Under the pieces are notes generated by a model, which had not been told where the DNA came from, ran no database searches, and saw only the letters and a list, made by a program, of their open reading frames with translations. This document shows, piece by piece, positions 1 through 12,545 of a stretch of 64,000 nt of DNA; the first letter of the stretch is position 1; every line of letters starts with the position of its first letter. The DNA is taken from contig ADNK01000879.1 in assembly GCA_000320545.1 (NCBI GenBank), positions 1 through 64,000 on the forward strand, in the 5' to 3' direction. Made by a program: the position numbers and the translations under genes. The stretch is from Bigelowiella natans CCMP2755. Taxonomy: Eukaryota; Cercozoa; Chlorarachniophyceae.

Positions 1-134
1 TACTTGCTGATGCCTAAAATTGAATCAATCAGAAGGAATAAGAATATGTTCCTCCTTCTCCTCCTCCTCCTCCACGTTCACGACTACAAAAGGAAAACCG
101 CAAGGAAGATAGAAGACAGAAACACGAAGAGCAA

Positions 135-416
135 CTATCTTTTGAGGAGATCCCTACTTTTTGAATCGGAGGTTTTGTTCCTGGCCCCGCCCCTCATCGG
201 CCGCCTGTTGTAGGCATGCATGGCGTTGCCGTCGCTGTAATCGCCTCGCCGTGTTCGAATATCCTCGTTAAAGTAGCCATCTGGAAGGCTTTCCCTGATG
301 CACCGGCGACGGTGCGGTAGGGATGCTGTAAGCAGTTGTTGATTTGCCGATACAGAATGATGATGCGACAGGAGGACGAGAGCCACCACCGCAATCGCTG
401 GGAGATGGCGTATCAT
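135..416 (-). CDS. Candidate small secreted protein (possibly a first exon)
   Basis: An open frame of 93 codons starts at an ATG at 416. It begins with a classic signal-peptide pattern: a basic start (MIRHLP), a hydrophobic core (AIAVVALVLL) and a small-residue end (SVSA, about residue 27). The remainder is polar and arginine-rich. The frame stays open upstream to 563, but that part is only poly-Thr/Ala encoded by a (TAG)n/(GCT)n microsatellite, so I prefer the internal ATG. A GT donor near 160 followed by an AG at about 80 could splice it to an acidic tail at 30-80, so the stop at 135 may not be the true end. No family was recognised. It could be chance coding beside a microsatellite. Confidence 0.3.
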   Translation of the reverse strand: MIRHLPAIAVVALVLLSHHHSVSANQQLLTASLPHRRRCIRESLPDGYFNEDIRTRRGDYSDGNAMHAYNRRPMRGGARNKTSDSKSRDLLKR

Positions 417-484
417 AGCAGCCTGTCTCCGAGTAGTAGCAGCAGTAGCAGCAGCAGCAGCAGCAATTGTAGCAGTAGTAGAAC

Positions 485-523
<39 letters not shown>

Positions 524-737
524 GGATAACAAGCAGTGGCTGTGTCTTCTTCAATGGCTCCACTCGTCGTGCGTTCGCACGAAGAAATAGCTGGAAACGC
601 TGCTAGATCGCCCAGCTCGGCGTTGCTGCGAAGGAGGAGGGCTGTAATTTGGGCTACATTCTTTAGGAAAGATCTCCGATATTTATCCCATCTGCCGCAC
701 GTCCAAAATTTGCCCTAATTACCTTCGAGGTAATCGC

Positions 738-1195
738 TTAGTCAAAGCCCAAAATGAACAACTTTTTAATACTGGATTTATCGTAGCGGTGGGCCCTTGC
801 TTCAGTGCTGCTGCGAGGCAAATCCGGTCGGGGCAGCCCTGATAATAATATCGTAGGTAAAATCGCCGATATTTTCTTGGCGCTTTCAAAAGTTGTCTCT
901 CTATCAAAATCGAAGGCATTTTCACGGATATGACGAGTGTTTCGGCGGGAAAAGGGGCGCCCAGACGAGAGCACATCTGTTCAGCCTTTCGTCGAGCCGA
1001 GAGGAAGGGATGGGATTGGATTGGGAGAAGTGTCCTGCGACAAATAAAATAGATATATTTTACTGAAAATGCTCTGTATTTGATGGTATCTGTAAATGTG
1101 GCCTTTCTGCCCCCCTCTCACAATCCACAAGGGTAGGCGCCCAAACCCATTGCCAGTTTCATATATCTCTCCACATCTTCCAGGGCAAAAATCAG
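738..1195 (-). CDS. C-terminal exons of an unrecognised gene
   Basis: Two minus-strand exon-like segments agree in phase. The first (1195-1129) encodes an amphipathic helix-like stretch (LIFALEDVERYMKLAMGLGA) and ends at a GT donor in phase 1. The second (976-738) starts after a CAG, is open for 79 codons and ends in TAA; it is rich in Arg, Ser and Pro and closes with KKLFILGFD. Upstream exons are not resolved; one may lie at about 1525-1627. I do not recognise a family and no catalytic motif is visible. The support is frame length, matched phase and splice dinucleotides only. Confidence 0.3.
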
Positions 1196-1800
1196 CTTCC
1201 TTCAATCGGTATTTCCTCCGTGTATCATTTTTCCTCAGTATTTTCGTTCGATCACACTTGTTGGGGGGGGTCGGATTTCAGTTCTTGAGAAAATTGATTT
1301 TTCTTTTGGTTGGGCCTTCAAGGTTGGAAGACGAAAAGGCTATATGCAAGGATCTCGTAGGGGATCAGATGGGTTCCTTAGTCGCCCAAGAATAGCCCAT
1401 CATGGAGCATCATCGAGCTTCGTTTCCACTGTGGCTGTGCTCATCGCCATGGTATTCAATAATCCTGCTTAAAATTTTTACCCGCAGATGATGATAATGA
1501 AGCACTTGCACTCTATTTGTAGAGTACTTTGGGAATATTTTACCAAGTCAATCTCCTTGGTATGGCACCGACAACAAGAGGAGCATCCCCAACGGCAAAT
1601 ACAGCGACAGCAGTAGTTTCTCCTAGAGCAAGTACAGCTGGCGGGAGAAGTAGGCTCTCCGAGAGGATGATTGCTCACGTACTAACCCCATTCTCTACAC
1701 TAATATATTTGCCACTTGCACTCGATTATCTGTAACGACATGATTATCATCACCATCGTCATCATCGTTGTCAGACCTACAATCCGAACATGTTCAATAG

Positions 1801-3091
1801 CTACAACAAAGCCGTAAGGAAGTCAGGATACGAGTACGGTCCCGAGCCTGGAACTGAGCAAGGGCCACCGACAAGTACAGAGAAGAAGAAGAAGAAGAAG
1901 AAGAAGAAGAAGAAGAAGAAGAAGAAGAAGAAGAAGAAGAAGAAGAAGAAGAAGAAGAAGAAGAAGAAGGAAAAAAAGAATGATGATGATGTAGAGGGCG
2001 ATAACGACAACGGAATAGTTTACGATTAATATTTATGTTCTCGTCGTAATCCACACGCTGAATGGCTTCTTGCGTCACCGATGAAATTCATAGTTTCAAT
2101 CCCGAGCATCATCATCATCATCATCATAATCATCATCATCAATTATCTTAGGACCCCGGCCACCAGTCCTCACCATGACGTTGGAACCCCCTGATGGAGG
2201 AGATGGGGATGGGGTCAGTACGGAAGCAAGCACCCTTTTGCTTCTTCAAAAGTTATTATCATCGTGCCGATTGACACGATGCTCAGACTCGTGATCATCA
2301 CCTTCCTTCATTGGTGCGTAATATTGCAGTGGGGCGGACGTAAGGGGCGTCGAGGGAGAGGACGAGGCCGGAGGAGAGGACGGCGAGGAGGAAAGTTTCT
2401 GTACTTCCTCATTGCTGCCTTCGTTTTCTGGGTTATGAATGAGGTCGGGTCGAACAAACACCTAATGATGATAGTGAAGATGGGAGAAGATTCACAGATG
2501 ATGACACGTTGTGCTGCAACTATCTGCTGGGAATACCATTTATCGCCAATAACGGTAGCAAACGCTTTTCCCTCGCCTGGCCCTCCTCCTCCTCCTCCTC
2601 CTCCTCCTCCTCCTCCTTTGTACGTCGTCATCAGCTGGGGCTGTTCAATTTCGTGTGGAACCTTGTCGATGATGCACTTGATGCTGGGACAAAGCTATTG
2701 AACGTACAACCCCACATAACCCAAATAATTGGATGTTTCCCCACCTCGCTTCATCATCCACCATAAGAATATTGGTCGTCAAACCCACAATGCCCCACAC
2801 TAAAAAGGATAAGAGTTTACTGGTGTTTGTTTGTCAGAAAATAACGAGCATGATAGTGCCATCCTCATCGTCATCATCTCTTTCGATGCCTCTTTCTTCA
2901 TCTGCCCCGCCTGCTTTGCCTTCGGTGAGAGTTGGACATGAAACGTTGATGTAGCGAGCATTGCTTCGATAATACTGCAAATCGCCAGAAGGGTCACAAG
3001 AGACTTCTCCGCCCTTAGCTTGTGTGGAGGGAACAAAAATCAACACGATTTCGCAATTAGTCCAGACAGCTATATCTCCATTTCCCAAAGC
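1801..3091 (-). CDS. Unrecognised multi-exon gene, 3' part
   Basis: Four exon-like segments on the minus strand fit in phase: 3091-2945 (49 codons), 2640-2506 (45 codons, with a poly-Gly run encoded by a (GGA)n repeat), 2461-2302 (phase 1 end, Ser/Pro-rich) and 1853-1801. The last gives PYSYPDFLTALL and a TAG. Each is bounded by AG and GT. The joined protein is mostly low complexity and shows no domain I recognise. The end is uncertain because a GT two bases before the stop could splice onward toward the segments at 738-1195, which would make them one gene. The first exon was not found. Confidence 0.33.
1881..1970 (+). repeat. (GAA/AAG)n microsatellite
   Basis: About 90 bases of nearly perfect GAA/AAG triplets. 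A pure purine strand of this length can form intramolecular triplex DNA. It creates a spurious poly-Lys frame on the plus strand and poly-Ser/poly-Phe frames on the minus strand, none of which I accept as coding. Confidence 0.95.
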
Positions 3092-3115
3092 CTTCCATAA
3101 GAATATTTCCACACA

Positions 3116-3191
<76 letters not shown>

Positions 3192-4474
3192 GCATTGAAA
3201 ATTATACTATTATGCAAATACATTAATTACTCACGTTTTCATCCTCCATCCAGGCATAGATAGGATTCCACTACAAAATGTCTCTCACGTGCTGGTGATA
3301 TACAGATGAGGATGTGTGAGTAGTGAAGCTACGTTACGCAGCAGATGGCAAGAATGTCGATGCGATGCAATAACGTCTCATATTGTCTTCTCATAAAATC
3401 ATATTTTGTACGCGGCTTGAGCATAATAAGGGTGATGATACGGATATGAGTATGTAGCGGAATACGCACTGTACATCGCGGGAAGTATTAAGATCGCTCT
3501 GGACTAGTGGACGTAATAGCCTATGCCGCTTCGATCATCGCTATCATGCTTACATTAAGCGCATTGAAAGCATACTCACCATTATTCACACTTCTCCCGT
3601 GATATCACTCGCATTGCCGCATCTGCAGCGTCGTCCGTCTAGTCGCGTGCTAGCGTGTAATTACAAGCCGGCAGATACATGCATGAAGGCTGTACATCAC
3701 AGCTATCCATCCACAACTGGGTATTTAAAAGACTATATGTCGTATGATGCTAGCAATGAATATGTGCTTCTATTAAGTTACAACTTCCTCGTTGATAATG
3801 ATACGAGCAGCAAATCGATGGAATGATCGAAAGCACGCATGATAATTAAATCCACAACATATACATGCTGTTTAACTAAGTCTTCTTTCTTTCGACTAGC
3901 TGCTCAGGGCAATAGCCGAGTCTACTACTACCTAGCTATATCTAAGCTGATGTACATCTAAACATGACATGCGACAACGCCTACTTAATAAGTCGAATGT
4001 CCGACAGGTAGTCTAGAAGTTAGCTCTCTCCTTTCTCAAGCAAACTAGCAAGATGCTTCCCGCACACTAGCACACGGCCATACATTCTTGCGTCTAGGAA
4101 TCCACTTTTCCACCTACAGTAGTTGCTTGGGAGATCTTGCGAGCTCTGGCGTCCGTTTTTTCTGCATCGTTATTCCATGATTCAAAATAGATTTCGTGTC
4201 AGCAACGCGAATGATACATCTCGTATTCTAACAAAGCATCAATTCGTGGAAGTTTCTCCTCCACTAGGGACCAATACTATATTCAGTGTGATCAGTCGTT
4301 TGAGTTGTTTAGCCAGGACTTGTTATATTTTGTGTGCTGTTTTGTACCCAAGATACGCGTGTAGTGCTTTGGGATATTAGATGGCAGCAATAGCAAGTTG
4401 GACGGAATCTGCATGTTTTGGATAATCCCCCACCGGGGGGGCACGCAAGACGGAGGACATGTTTTAGAGAACAA
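3092..4474. other. Gene-poor spacer with palindromic words
   Basis: It opens with a (CA)n/(TA)n microsatellite at 3118-3187. From about 3250 the sequence changes: triplet repeats are almost absent and CTAG, GCTAGC and GCATG words are common. Short frames (for example 3599-3826) have no family features. The composition matches the tail-to-tail spacers further right. Confidence 0.6.
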
Positions 4475-5321
4475 TCAGCACTGCGATCGGTATTCCAAAA
4501 AGTCGGAAAACTCCCAGAGCATCTTTCAAGCACTCAAGTAAGAGAGGCGGATGGTGTGGGAAAGGGGGGAGGGGAGGGAATATTACTGGATCGTAATCTG
4601 ATCGAAAGCTCCTTTCTCCTCCTCCTCCCCGTCCTTCTCCTCCTCGTTGTAGGATTCTTTTCCCTCTCTCTTTTAAGTCAAAGGCATTATAAATGCCGCT
4701 CCACTTCTCGAATTCCTCCTTGGAGCACTGCAAAAATCACGATAATAAATAAATTATAAAAATAATAGTAATAATAATAATAACAACAATGGATTATGGT
4801 GGTGTGCCGATGGTAGGGTTTTCTGAAACTTGCACTTCTGTCCCCATCCCCCCTCCACCCCCCCCCCCCCCTTCAGACAGACGGTTACGACAATAACGGT
4901 AGTGGCAACAGACCTGAAAGCTCGTAAGCCTTTTATCTTTTGATGGATTCGGCTCGTTTTTTGTGGCAAAGTATGCTACGGATGGCCTTCCTGCGTGATG
5001 AGAGGTGATGATATAACAGCTTTCTCAATCAACAAATAGCTGCCAAGATCCTACGCAGCAACAACGCCTTCCTAATCTTCTCGTTCTTCTCATTATTCTT
5101 CTACTTTTCTCTCTTCTAATTCTCTTTCTTCTGGTGCTCATCTTTCCAATCGCTAATTAATTTTATGCGTCGTTCATTTCTCTCGGGTAGGCACCATTGC
5201 CATCAATGCCGTTCGGGACACAAACCGCCTGCATATCACATTGTAGGGGGGGAGGGGGGCGATGGGGAGAGAGGATGTCATATTTCAAAGTCGGCACTTA
5301 CACGTTTACCGACAGCAAACC

Positions 5322-5359
<38 letters not shown>

Positions 5360-6350
5360 AAAAAAATAAAAAAAAAAAGTTATATATACATATATATGGC
5401 ATCGAGGGCAAGGAAACGGTGCATCGTTCGTGCGTGGTGGTGAAAGCTAAAGAGAGGGGGGTGGAGAAGCAACACCTTCAGAATAAGCTGAGGAATGTGC
5501 GTCCAAACGCCATAATGGTTCAGCACATCAATCTTGTGATGTCCTCTTGTTGATTTCCTTTCCTTTGCTTCCTTGTTTCTTTCAAGGCCATTAGCACGAT
5601 GAACACCATCAGAAGGGGCAATTTCTATCTTCTTCGGCTCAGAGATTGAATCTCCTCCTTTCTCGGTGAGGCGGCTGCTAATCTTCGCGTCTTGTTTTCG
5701 TTCTGTGGTGCTGTACGAGGGGGGGGGCTCTAGCTTGATCTCGCTTCCAACAGTATTGAGGACGATAACCTGCAGCAGTGTATACATCTATGCTCGCCAT
5801 CAGCAGCATTGCATGATCTCACGAAGGGAATAGCAGACTCCGACAACGATGATGATAGTGAGAATAATGATGATGATGATGATAATGATGATGATGATGA
5901 TACGCCAGCAATTGGGGAGGGCTACCTCGCCGTACTCTTTAGCTAGATGCCTACATTATGAAGGTTATCATCACCTCGGGTTAACTAATACTTGTTCGGG
6001 GGTTGTTGTCGTGATCGATGAATTTGGAAAAATCTTGCTAAGAACGATTCAAGTCGTCAGAATCCGCCAATTTTCTGGTTTCTTCCCTTTGTCTTTTTTT
6101 AGTCTATTGTTGCCGTTCTTCTTCTTCATCATCTTCTTCTTCTTCTTCTTCTTCTTCTTCTTCTTCTTCTTCTGCTTCTTCCTCACCTACTCCACAGCTC
6201 CAGCCGGAGCCAGTCTGATGCGTTGTTGCATCCATCCTATCGAACGAGGTAAAAACACAAGAGAGGGGGAGAGAGAGGGGGGGGAATGGGAAGTAAAAGA
6301 GGGGAGCTGGGAGCTTTGGACAAACATCAACCACTACCACCACTAGTCAC

Positions 6351-6384
<34 letters not shown>

Positions 6385-6462
6385 GTTGTCGCCGGAACCT
6401 GCACAATTATGTTTGACATCACAAACGTGCTTTCCAATGCTTGCTGCGAGTCCTAAGAGAAG

Positions 6463-6498
<36 letters not shown>

Positions 6499-7007
6499 AA
6501 GAGGAAAATGATGATGTCAACACTCGTACTCACACGCGCACAACACGCGCACACACACACACGACAAGGATACCTTATGGGCTCCGGCTGAGGCCATATG
6601 ACCTGCGAAGTCACACGTCGTACACTCTCATTCATTAGCAAACAAAACAAAATCACCGCACAGCACAGCAGCACGTGCACAAGTAGATAGAGCAGACGGC
6701 TGCTCCCACAACACTGAAAAACGAACTCGTCCTCAGCTTAGTATTCACCATCGCTGTTATGATTCCAGTGAACATCATTTATCATCATAATAACGATGAT
6801 CGCGCCTACCTCGGGAGAAAGGCCGTTCGAAGTACCGGCTAGAGACTCTGAGAGGCGAGTGTTGTGTGTCAAATTTCGCACTTGTGGTGGTGGTGATGGT
6901 GGTGGTGATGATGGTGAAGTAGAAATAGGGGAAGTGGATGATAAACGAGGTGGCGGCAAAGGCGAGACGAAACACGATCAAATCCTCTTCAAAAAGGGAC
7001 CGATATT

Positions 7008-7045
<38 letters not shown>

Positions 7046-7046
7046 T

Positions 7047-7089
<43 letters not shown>

Positions 7090-7622
7090 GGGGGAGGGGG
7101 GAGCGACCTCATGTGCTTCGGAAGATTTTTGTCGGCGAAAAATTGAACACCCCTCCTCGATGCTGACCCTAAGAGATTGTTGATAGGGTAGTAGAAGGAG
7201 AACAACGGAATACCTACCCTTCATATGATGTTGCAGACTGATAGAGGATATCGAAATGGTGGAATGAAGGAGAGGGAGGAGGAGGAGGAGGAGGAGGAGG
7301 AGGAGGAGGAGGAGGAGGAGAGGCACCTTGGACACTTTCAGCTGTGATCCTTTCGATCACCCATCGAGGAGAATGCTGCGTCGAGACAGCAGACAGCAGT
7401 TGACAGGTATTATTATGCACAATAGTGAGGAGGCCTTGGTATTGTTACAATGATAGTGATAGTGATGATGACGGGCTAAGGAGGAGGAGGAGGAGGAGGA
7501 GGAGGAGGAGGAGGAGGACAATGGAGTAGTATTATCAGAGGACCAGGTAAGCATCATATCCAATGATATAGTTGCCTTCCACAACATGGCGGATAACACC
7601 TGATTTCGAGCAAGGTTATGTC
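4475..7622 (-). CDS. Unrecognised multi-exon gene (5' end not found)
   Basis: Minus-strand exon-like segments with AG/GT borders: 7622-7544, 7168-7108, 6236-6187, 6037-5992, 5769-5476 (98 codons, polar and charged), 4727-4587 (47 codons) and 4522-4475 (16 codons, ends SDFLEYRSQC then TGA). Phases agree within three groups: 7622/7168, 6236/6037, and 5769/4727/4522. Links between the groups are unproven, and an exon may be missing between 5992 and 5769. The penultimate exon reads EEFEKWSGIYNAFD, which resembles an EF-hand or helical region, but no loop can be confirmed. I do not recognise the product. Introns contain (GA)n, (CA)n, (AGG)n and (CTT)n repeats. Confidence 0.4.
7012..7086. repeat. 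Compound (CA)n-(GA)n microsatellite
   Basis: A (CA)n run is followed directly by a (GA)n run. It lies in a probable intron of the minus-strand gene and yields long spurious His/Thr, Arg/Glu and Ser/Leu frames. Confidence 0.95.
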
Positions 7623-8153
7623 CTAAATATCGTATCGTACTTACTCTCTCTCTCTCTCTCTCTCTTCTTAGCCTCCCCTGGTACCATTTTCTGTTCTCTT
7701 GTAGAAGGTAAACAATGTTAATATCGATCACCAATAAATTTGTTGCATGCATACTATGGTAGCGCAGCACCATCTAATTATTCTCCCTGTCGCCATCCAA
7801 AACCTCTCCCATCCTGCGTATGGTTGAAAGGAGGGAACGGCTGGTAGCGAGGAACATGATACCTGGGTTCGGCGGTAGATGCTCGAAGGGGTACACCTAG
7901 TGTCGTTTCAAGCCAACGAAAAGGGGGGGGGTGTGCACAAAAGCAGCAGGCAGCATCATTATCTCCTACTAGAAACTTGGAATCAACCCAAAATTTGTTC
8001 GATGGTGAAGTTCTGAAGATGCTGTGATGCTATGACCTGTTTCATCTCAGCCGTCACTTCAGGAAGCTGGGAAATAACAGCACAAGGATGGGGGAGAGCG
8101 ACGTGCACATGCACACCACGAAGATTTACGAATACGCACTCTCACAAAATATG

Positions 8154-8203
<50 letters not shown>

Positions 8204-8904
8204 CATGTAAAATAGGTTTCATCCGGTACGCTGTTTTAAAATTTTAAGTAAGAGATATCAACAGCCATCATTATCATTGGCATCATAATCGTCTTCATCA
8301 TTCTTACTGGATTTTGGAGGACACTTTTACGAATGGCGTTATTGGAGACTTCAAGAGAACTCACAATAGATGAAATAGCCTCCTATACATAGGATGTAAA
8401 ATTAGAAAGTCAAAAGCATCAGTGTCGACTGGATGGATAACTACAGTTTACACATAGGCAGGCATGAGTGTGTTTTTTTGCGGGGGGGGGAGAGCGATAC
8501 CATCTTCATACGCCGTTCATACTTTAGGGATTTTTCTGAGATATTGCGCGCTGCATCCAATTCCATTTGCCAATAGTAACTACAATTGGAAGGGTGAAAG
8601 GATAAATACTTTCAGTGGTTCTCCTCCTCCTCGGCCTCCATAAAAATGTCTGCGATTTCACTTCTACACACGATTCCAAGGTTTAAGACAATACCTGGCG
8701 AATCCGGCTCCAAAACCTTAACACACAAAACCACGTCAATACTCAGATAGAAGGAAATGGACGGAGGCTGTTTAAATCACCTATTCCAGCGGCACCTACT
8801 CCCTAATAGGAGTGCGGAGGAGGGGAACAACATGTTCAAAAGGAGCGAATTTGAGACCAATTAATGTTGAACACAGTGACTGTTGGCTTACCAGGCGACT
8901 CAGC
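7623..8904. other. Intergenic region, no gene supported
   Basis: Mixed sequence with a (CT)n run near 7645, poly-G runs at 7923 and 8484, and an (AT)n tract at about 8155-8203. No frame with family features or consistent splice phases was seen. Upstream exons of the minus-strand gene to the left, or promoter DNA, could lie here. Confidence 0.5.
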
Positions 8905-9213
8905 ATGGCCACGGCAGAGGCACGTACGTGTATAGAAGAGGGTGGGGAAGATCGCCCCCCAAGAAATGAATGTATATCTGCGGCCGAGGCAGTGTCGGAT
9001 AAGAAGGTACGCAGAAACGTTGTTACTCGATATTTGAAAAAAAACATTCAAAAATTGATCAAATTGCAGCCGATTTCGACCAAAGTGTCGACTCTCCAAG
9101 AATATTGCCTTCCTTTTGTACGCAGCGACATGAATTCAACCTTATCGCATTCAATCGATCAGCGAAAGTTGGAATATTGTCTGCCCCGTTTCGGGTTGGA
9201 CGGAAAAGCATGA
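8905..9213 (+). CDS. Candidate small protein upstream of FBPase
   Basis: An ATG at 8905 opens a 102-codon frame (MATAEARTC...FGLDGKA) ending in TGA at 9213. A 63-nt segment at 9007-9069 has GT and CAG borders and could be removed without changing frame, so a spliced form is possible. The N-terminal third is acidic and the middle is basic (VTRYLKKNIQKLIKLQ). No domain was recognised. It ends 313 bases before the FBPase start on the same strand, so it could also be an upstream open frame in that gene's leader. Confidence 0.3.
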   Translation: MATAEARTCIEEGGEDRPPRNECISAAEAVSDKKVRRNVVTRYLKKNIQKLIKLQPISTKVSTLQEYCLPFVRSDMNSTLSHSIDQRKLEYCLPRFGLDGKA

Positions 9214-9526
9214 AAAACATCCTGGATTTCCTTCAGAAATCACAGGCATACGTAGCACTCACAACTGAAACGAAGTGAAGTTGTGCTTCCGCTGCATGTA
9301 CGAAAATATCGGTTTTCCACCCGGTGGGACCTAAAACGCAGGCTATTTTCCTGCAGAGCTACCCCCCCAAAAGAAATAAAGCATCCCTTTTATCTCTACG
9401 ACATCAAGAATTTGTGTCTCAGTGTTTATATCTCCTGAGTTACCGTGTGCTATCTTCTTTGCAATATCCAACCCCCGAGTTTGACCGAACGCGCACCCCC
9501 CTTTGGTTTCGTCACAAACATCCACC

Positions 9527-10194
9527 ATGGCCACCGGAGAGAAGCACTTCGTGACCCTAACGCAGTTCCTACAGGACTACAAGACTAATTACAGCAAGGT
9601 TCTAGAGAGAAAATCTTCGAATCACCATTGAAAATGGATCGCACAGTCTGCTTTTCGAACAACACACGCGCTTGCCTCGTTGGAACAGAAGAGCTATGTG
9701 AGCTCGATGTTCTCGAGAAATCATTTTCATGTTTCTCCCCTGTGCGTACATATGAGTTTAATGAGCTGTTAGGTCAAATTGAAGCCCGTTGAGTGGTGTT
9801 TTAATTTTTTTGGGGGGGGGTAGCAGCCACGTGCAGCGCTACTCTAAAATTCACAACCTTATGTAGATTAATATTCTGCAAAATAACATGATCTCTCAAA
9901 CCCTACATATATTTACACAATATGGAACGATAACGATGGTGAAACAACCTGCCGTTGCTGCCTTACTTCTTATCAAGGAAACGATGTCGGACATCACAAA
10001 CATCGTTGCAGCCATCCAAGTGGCCGTCAAGAAAATATAGAAGACCGTGAACCGCGCAGGTTGGTGATGTGTGTTTGAACATCTAGCGGACGGGTAGAAT
10101 TCTCTTTGCAGCAGCCGCTGCTATGGACACTGCCATATTATCGACACTAGTCAGCTAGTCAGCAGCGATCAACCATGAATTCGTTGTGTGTGTC

Positions 10195-10241
<47 letters not shown>

Positions 10242-11636
10242 ACTAGATGCTACATGCAATTGAAATAAATGCAATCGAAAGTTTTAATTTTTGTTTGACG
10301 AACTGACGAACGAACGAACGAACTACTAGGCATCAGCAACATGTACACCGCTGGTGCTGTGGGAGCTGGAATGGTTGTATTATCCTTATTTCACTTAATT
10401 TAACACAACCACCTTGCATCGTTGATTCACACTTCTTGGTGATGATAAAGATATTTTTTGATGTTGTTGCTTGCGAATATTCTCGATGGACAGGTTCGAA
10501 AGCTCGACGTCTACGCGAATGAAACATTGATCGAGGCCATGGATGCCTGTGAGCAAGTGTACGTTATGGCGTCAGAGGAGAGTCGAGACCCCATCATCCT
10601 TCGTGATGATCCTGGCGGGTATAGATATCAATAGATAGCGGAATCAACGTCGCCTTTATCTCCTATGACAGCGAACATATTGTCTGTTGTAGTATGTACA
10701 TGCAGGCATTTTTTTCAGGGGGTGGATAGAGGAGATGAGGGAGCGCACGTCATCACATCACATCACATCACATCACATGACATGTTGTCATCTTCTCCCA
10801 ACGAGCGCACTGCTGCTGCTGTATCATCTTGGCTTTGGCTGCCTAAACTCATTAGATATGAAGTGGTGTTCGACCCTCTGGATGGCTCCCAGAACATCGA
10901 CTGTAACATGTCGCTTGGGTAGTAGTAGTAGTGATGATGATGACTGATGATGATGATGATGATATCAGGAACCTTGCTTCGAGGTAGTACATGTCTTCAA
11001 CAGAGGAGCAAACTTCCTTCCGCCTAATCTCTCCTTCGCTACGCTTCGATGCCTCACAACAATATCATCACATCCCAGCACCATTGTATTGCCATCCTCA
11101 TCATCACCCATCCGCCGTTTCCCCTCCTCCCCCTGCCCCTCCCTCCGCACAGAACAATCTTCGGAATCTACGAGAAGACTAGGAAAGAGGTGGGGGGACA
11201 GACCTCGGAGAAGAACGTTCTCAAAAAGGGAACGAAGCTTGTTGCTTCAGGATACGTTCACTACGGGGCTGCCACCGTCCTTGTGATGACCGCAGGATCT
11301 GGCGTCCACGAGTTCATCCTAGATCAAGATATTGGTTGGTTCTTGTGTAGAGTAGTAGTAGTAGTAGTAGTAGTAGTCGTCGTCGTAGTGCCTAGCAGCA
11401 GGAGGAAAAAATAATCCAAAACAATAACAATGCTAAGTAGCAATATCGGGCATTTGATAACTCGCCCCTCCGGCTTCGTTGTCGTCGTAACGAATGCAAC
11501 GACGCGCTTGCGGGGGGGGGGGGGGGTAAATCGATTAACAACCCATTGGTCATCAGGTGAGTTTCTGTTGGTGCGGAAACGTATCTCTGTTCCAAGACGT
11601 GCTCCTATCTACTCAATTAACGAGGTAGTAGTAGGC

Positions 11637-11668
<32 letters not shown>

Positions 11669-11946
11669 GAGGATGGTGGTTATGTCAAGTGTTTCGTTCA
11701 TTTTCCAATTCGTCCTCTTCCTTTGTCCTCCCTCTCCTCTTTTTCTCTCCATCATTACCACCATCCTCCTCATTCTTCAGTCGAGCTCGAATGAGTGGGA
11801 CAATGTCATGCTGAAGTACATCGAGAAGATCAAAAAGCCACAGAGTGCAACGGTAACCAACAAACAACCTGACAATTATTTATTATTCTATGACTGCACA
11901 AACATATTGTATCCTCCTTTCCCCCCCCGCCCCCGCCCTCCCCCAT

Positions 11947-11990
<44 letters not shown>

Positions 11991-12311
11991 GATGAGCCTC
12001 AAATTAATTGCATTCTTTCTCGAATAATTTCACATTGAATTAGCAAACACGATCACGATCACGATCACGATAAACTCCCTTCCCCCACCCCGTTCATTTA
12101 CATCTACTGCAACTGCTAAATGTTTGCACAGGTGAAGGGAAAGAAGTCTCGATACGTGGGTACGATGGTGGCCGACGTGCACCGTTCCATGCTCTATGGC
12201 GGCTTATACCTTTACCCGGGGACAAAGAAGATGCCAGGTGAAGCTGTCTTTCCTCCCTCCCCTCCTCCTTTCTGTCTGTCGGAGGAGGTTGTAGTGAGCA
12301 GAAATGCTGCC

Positions 12312-12345
<34 letters not shown>

Positions 12346-12514
12346 CTCTACTCGGTGATATAAGTGGCCATTCATTCAAGGGCTCGTTTTGTTGAATAGA
12401 GAGCGATCATCGGTGCATTATTATTGCAAATGTAGATAGTCGTGGTAGTAGTAGCAGCAGTAGTTGTTGTGGTTGTGGTTATGGTTGTGGTTGGCTCCTC
12501 ATCAATATTGATTG

Positions 12515-12545
<31 letters not shown>

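Noticed and set aside
1790-2029. Plus-strand frame with long poly-Lys
   Set aside because: Made by the (GAA)n tract; the opposite-strand exon at 1801-1853 fits better with splice borders and phase.
6441-6638. Arg/Glu- and Thr/His-rich frames
   Set aside because: Direct translation of (GA)n and (CA)n microsatellites.
10748-10785. Short direct repeats ACATC as a possible CRISPR-like array
   Set aside because: A simple pentanucleotide microsatellite in an FBPase intron, without spacers; the genome is eukaryotic.
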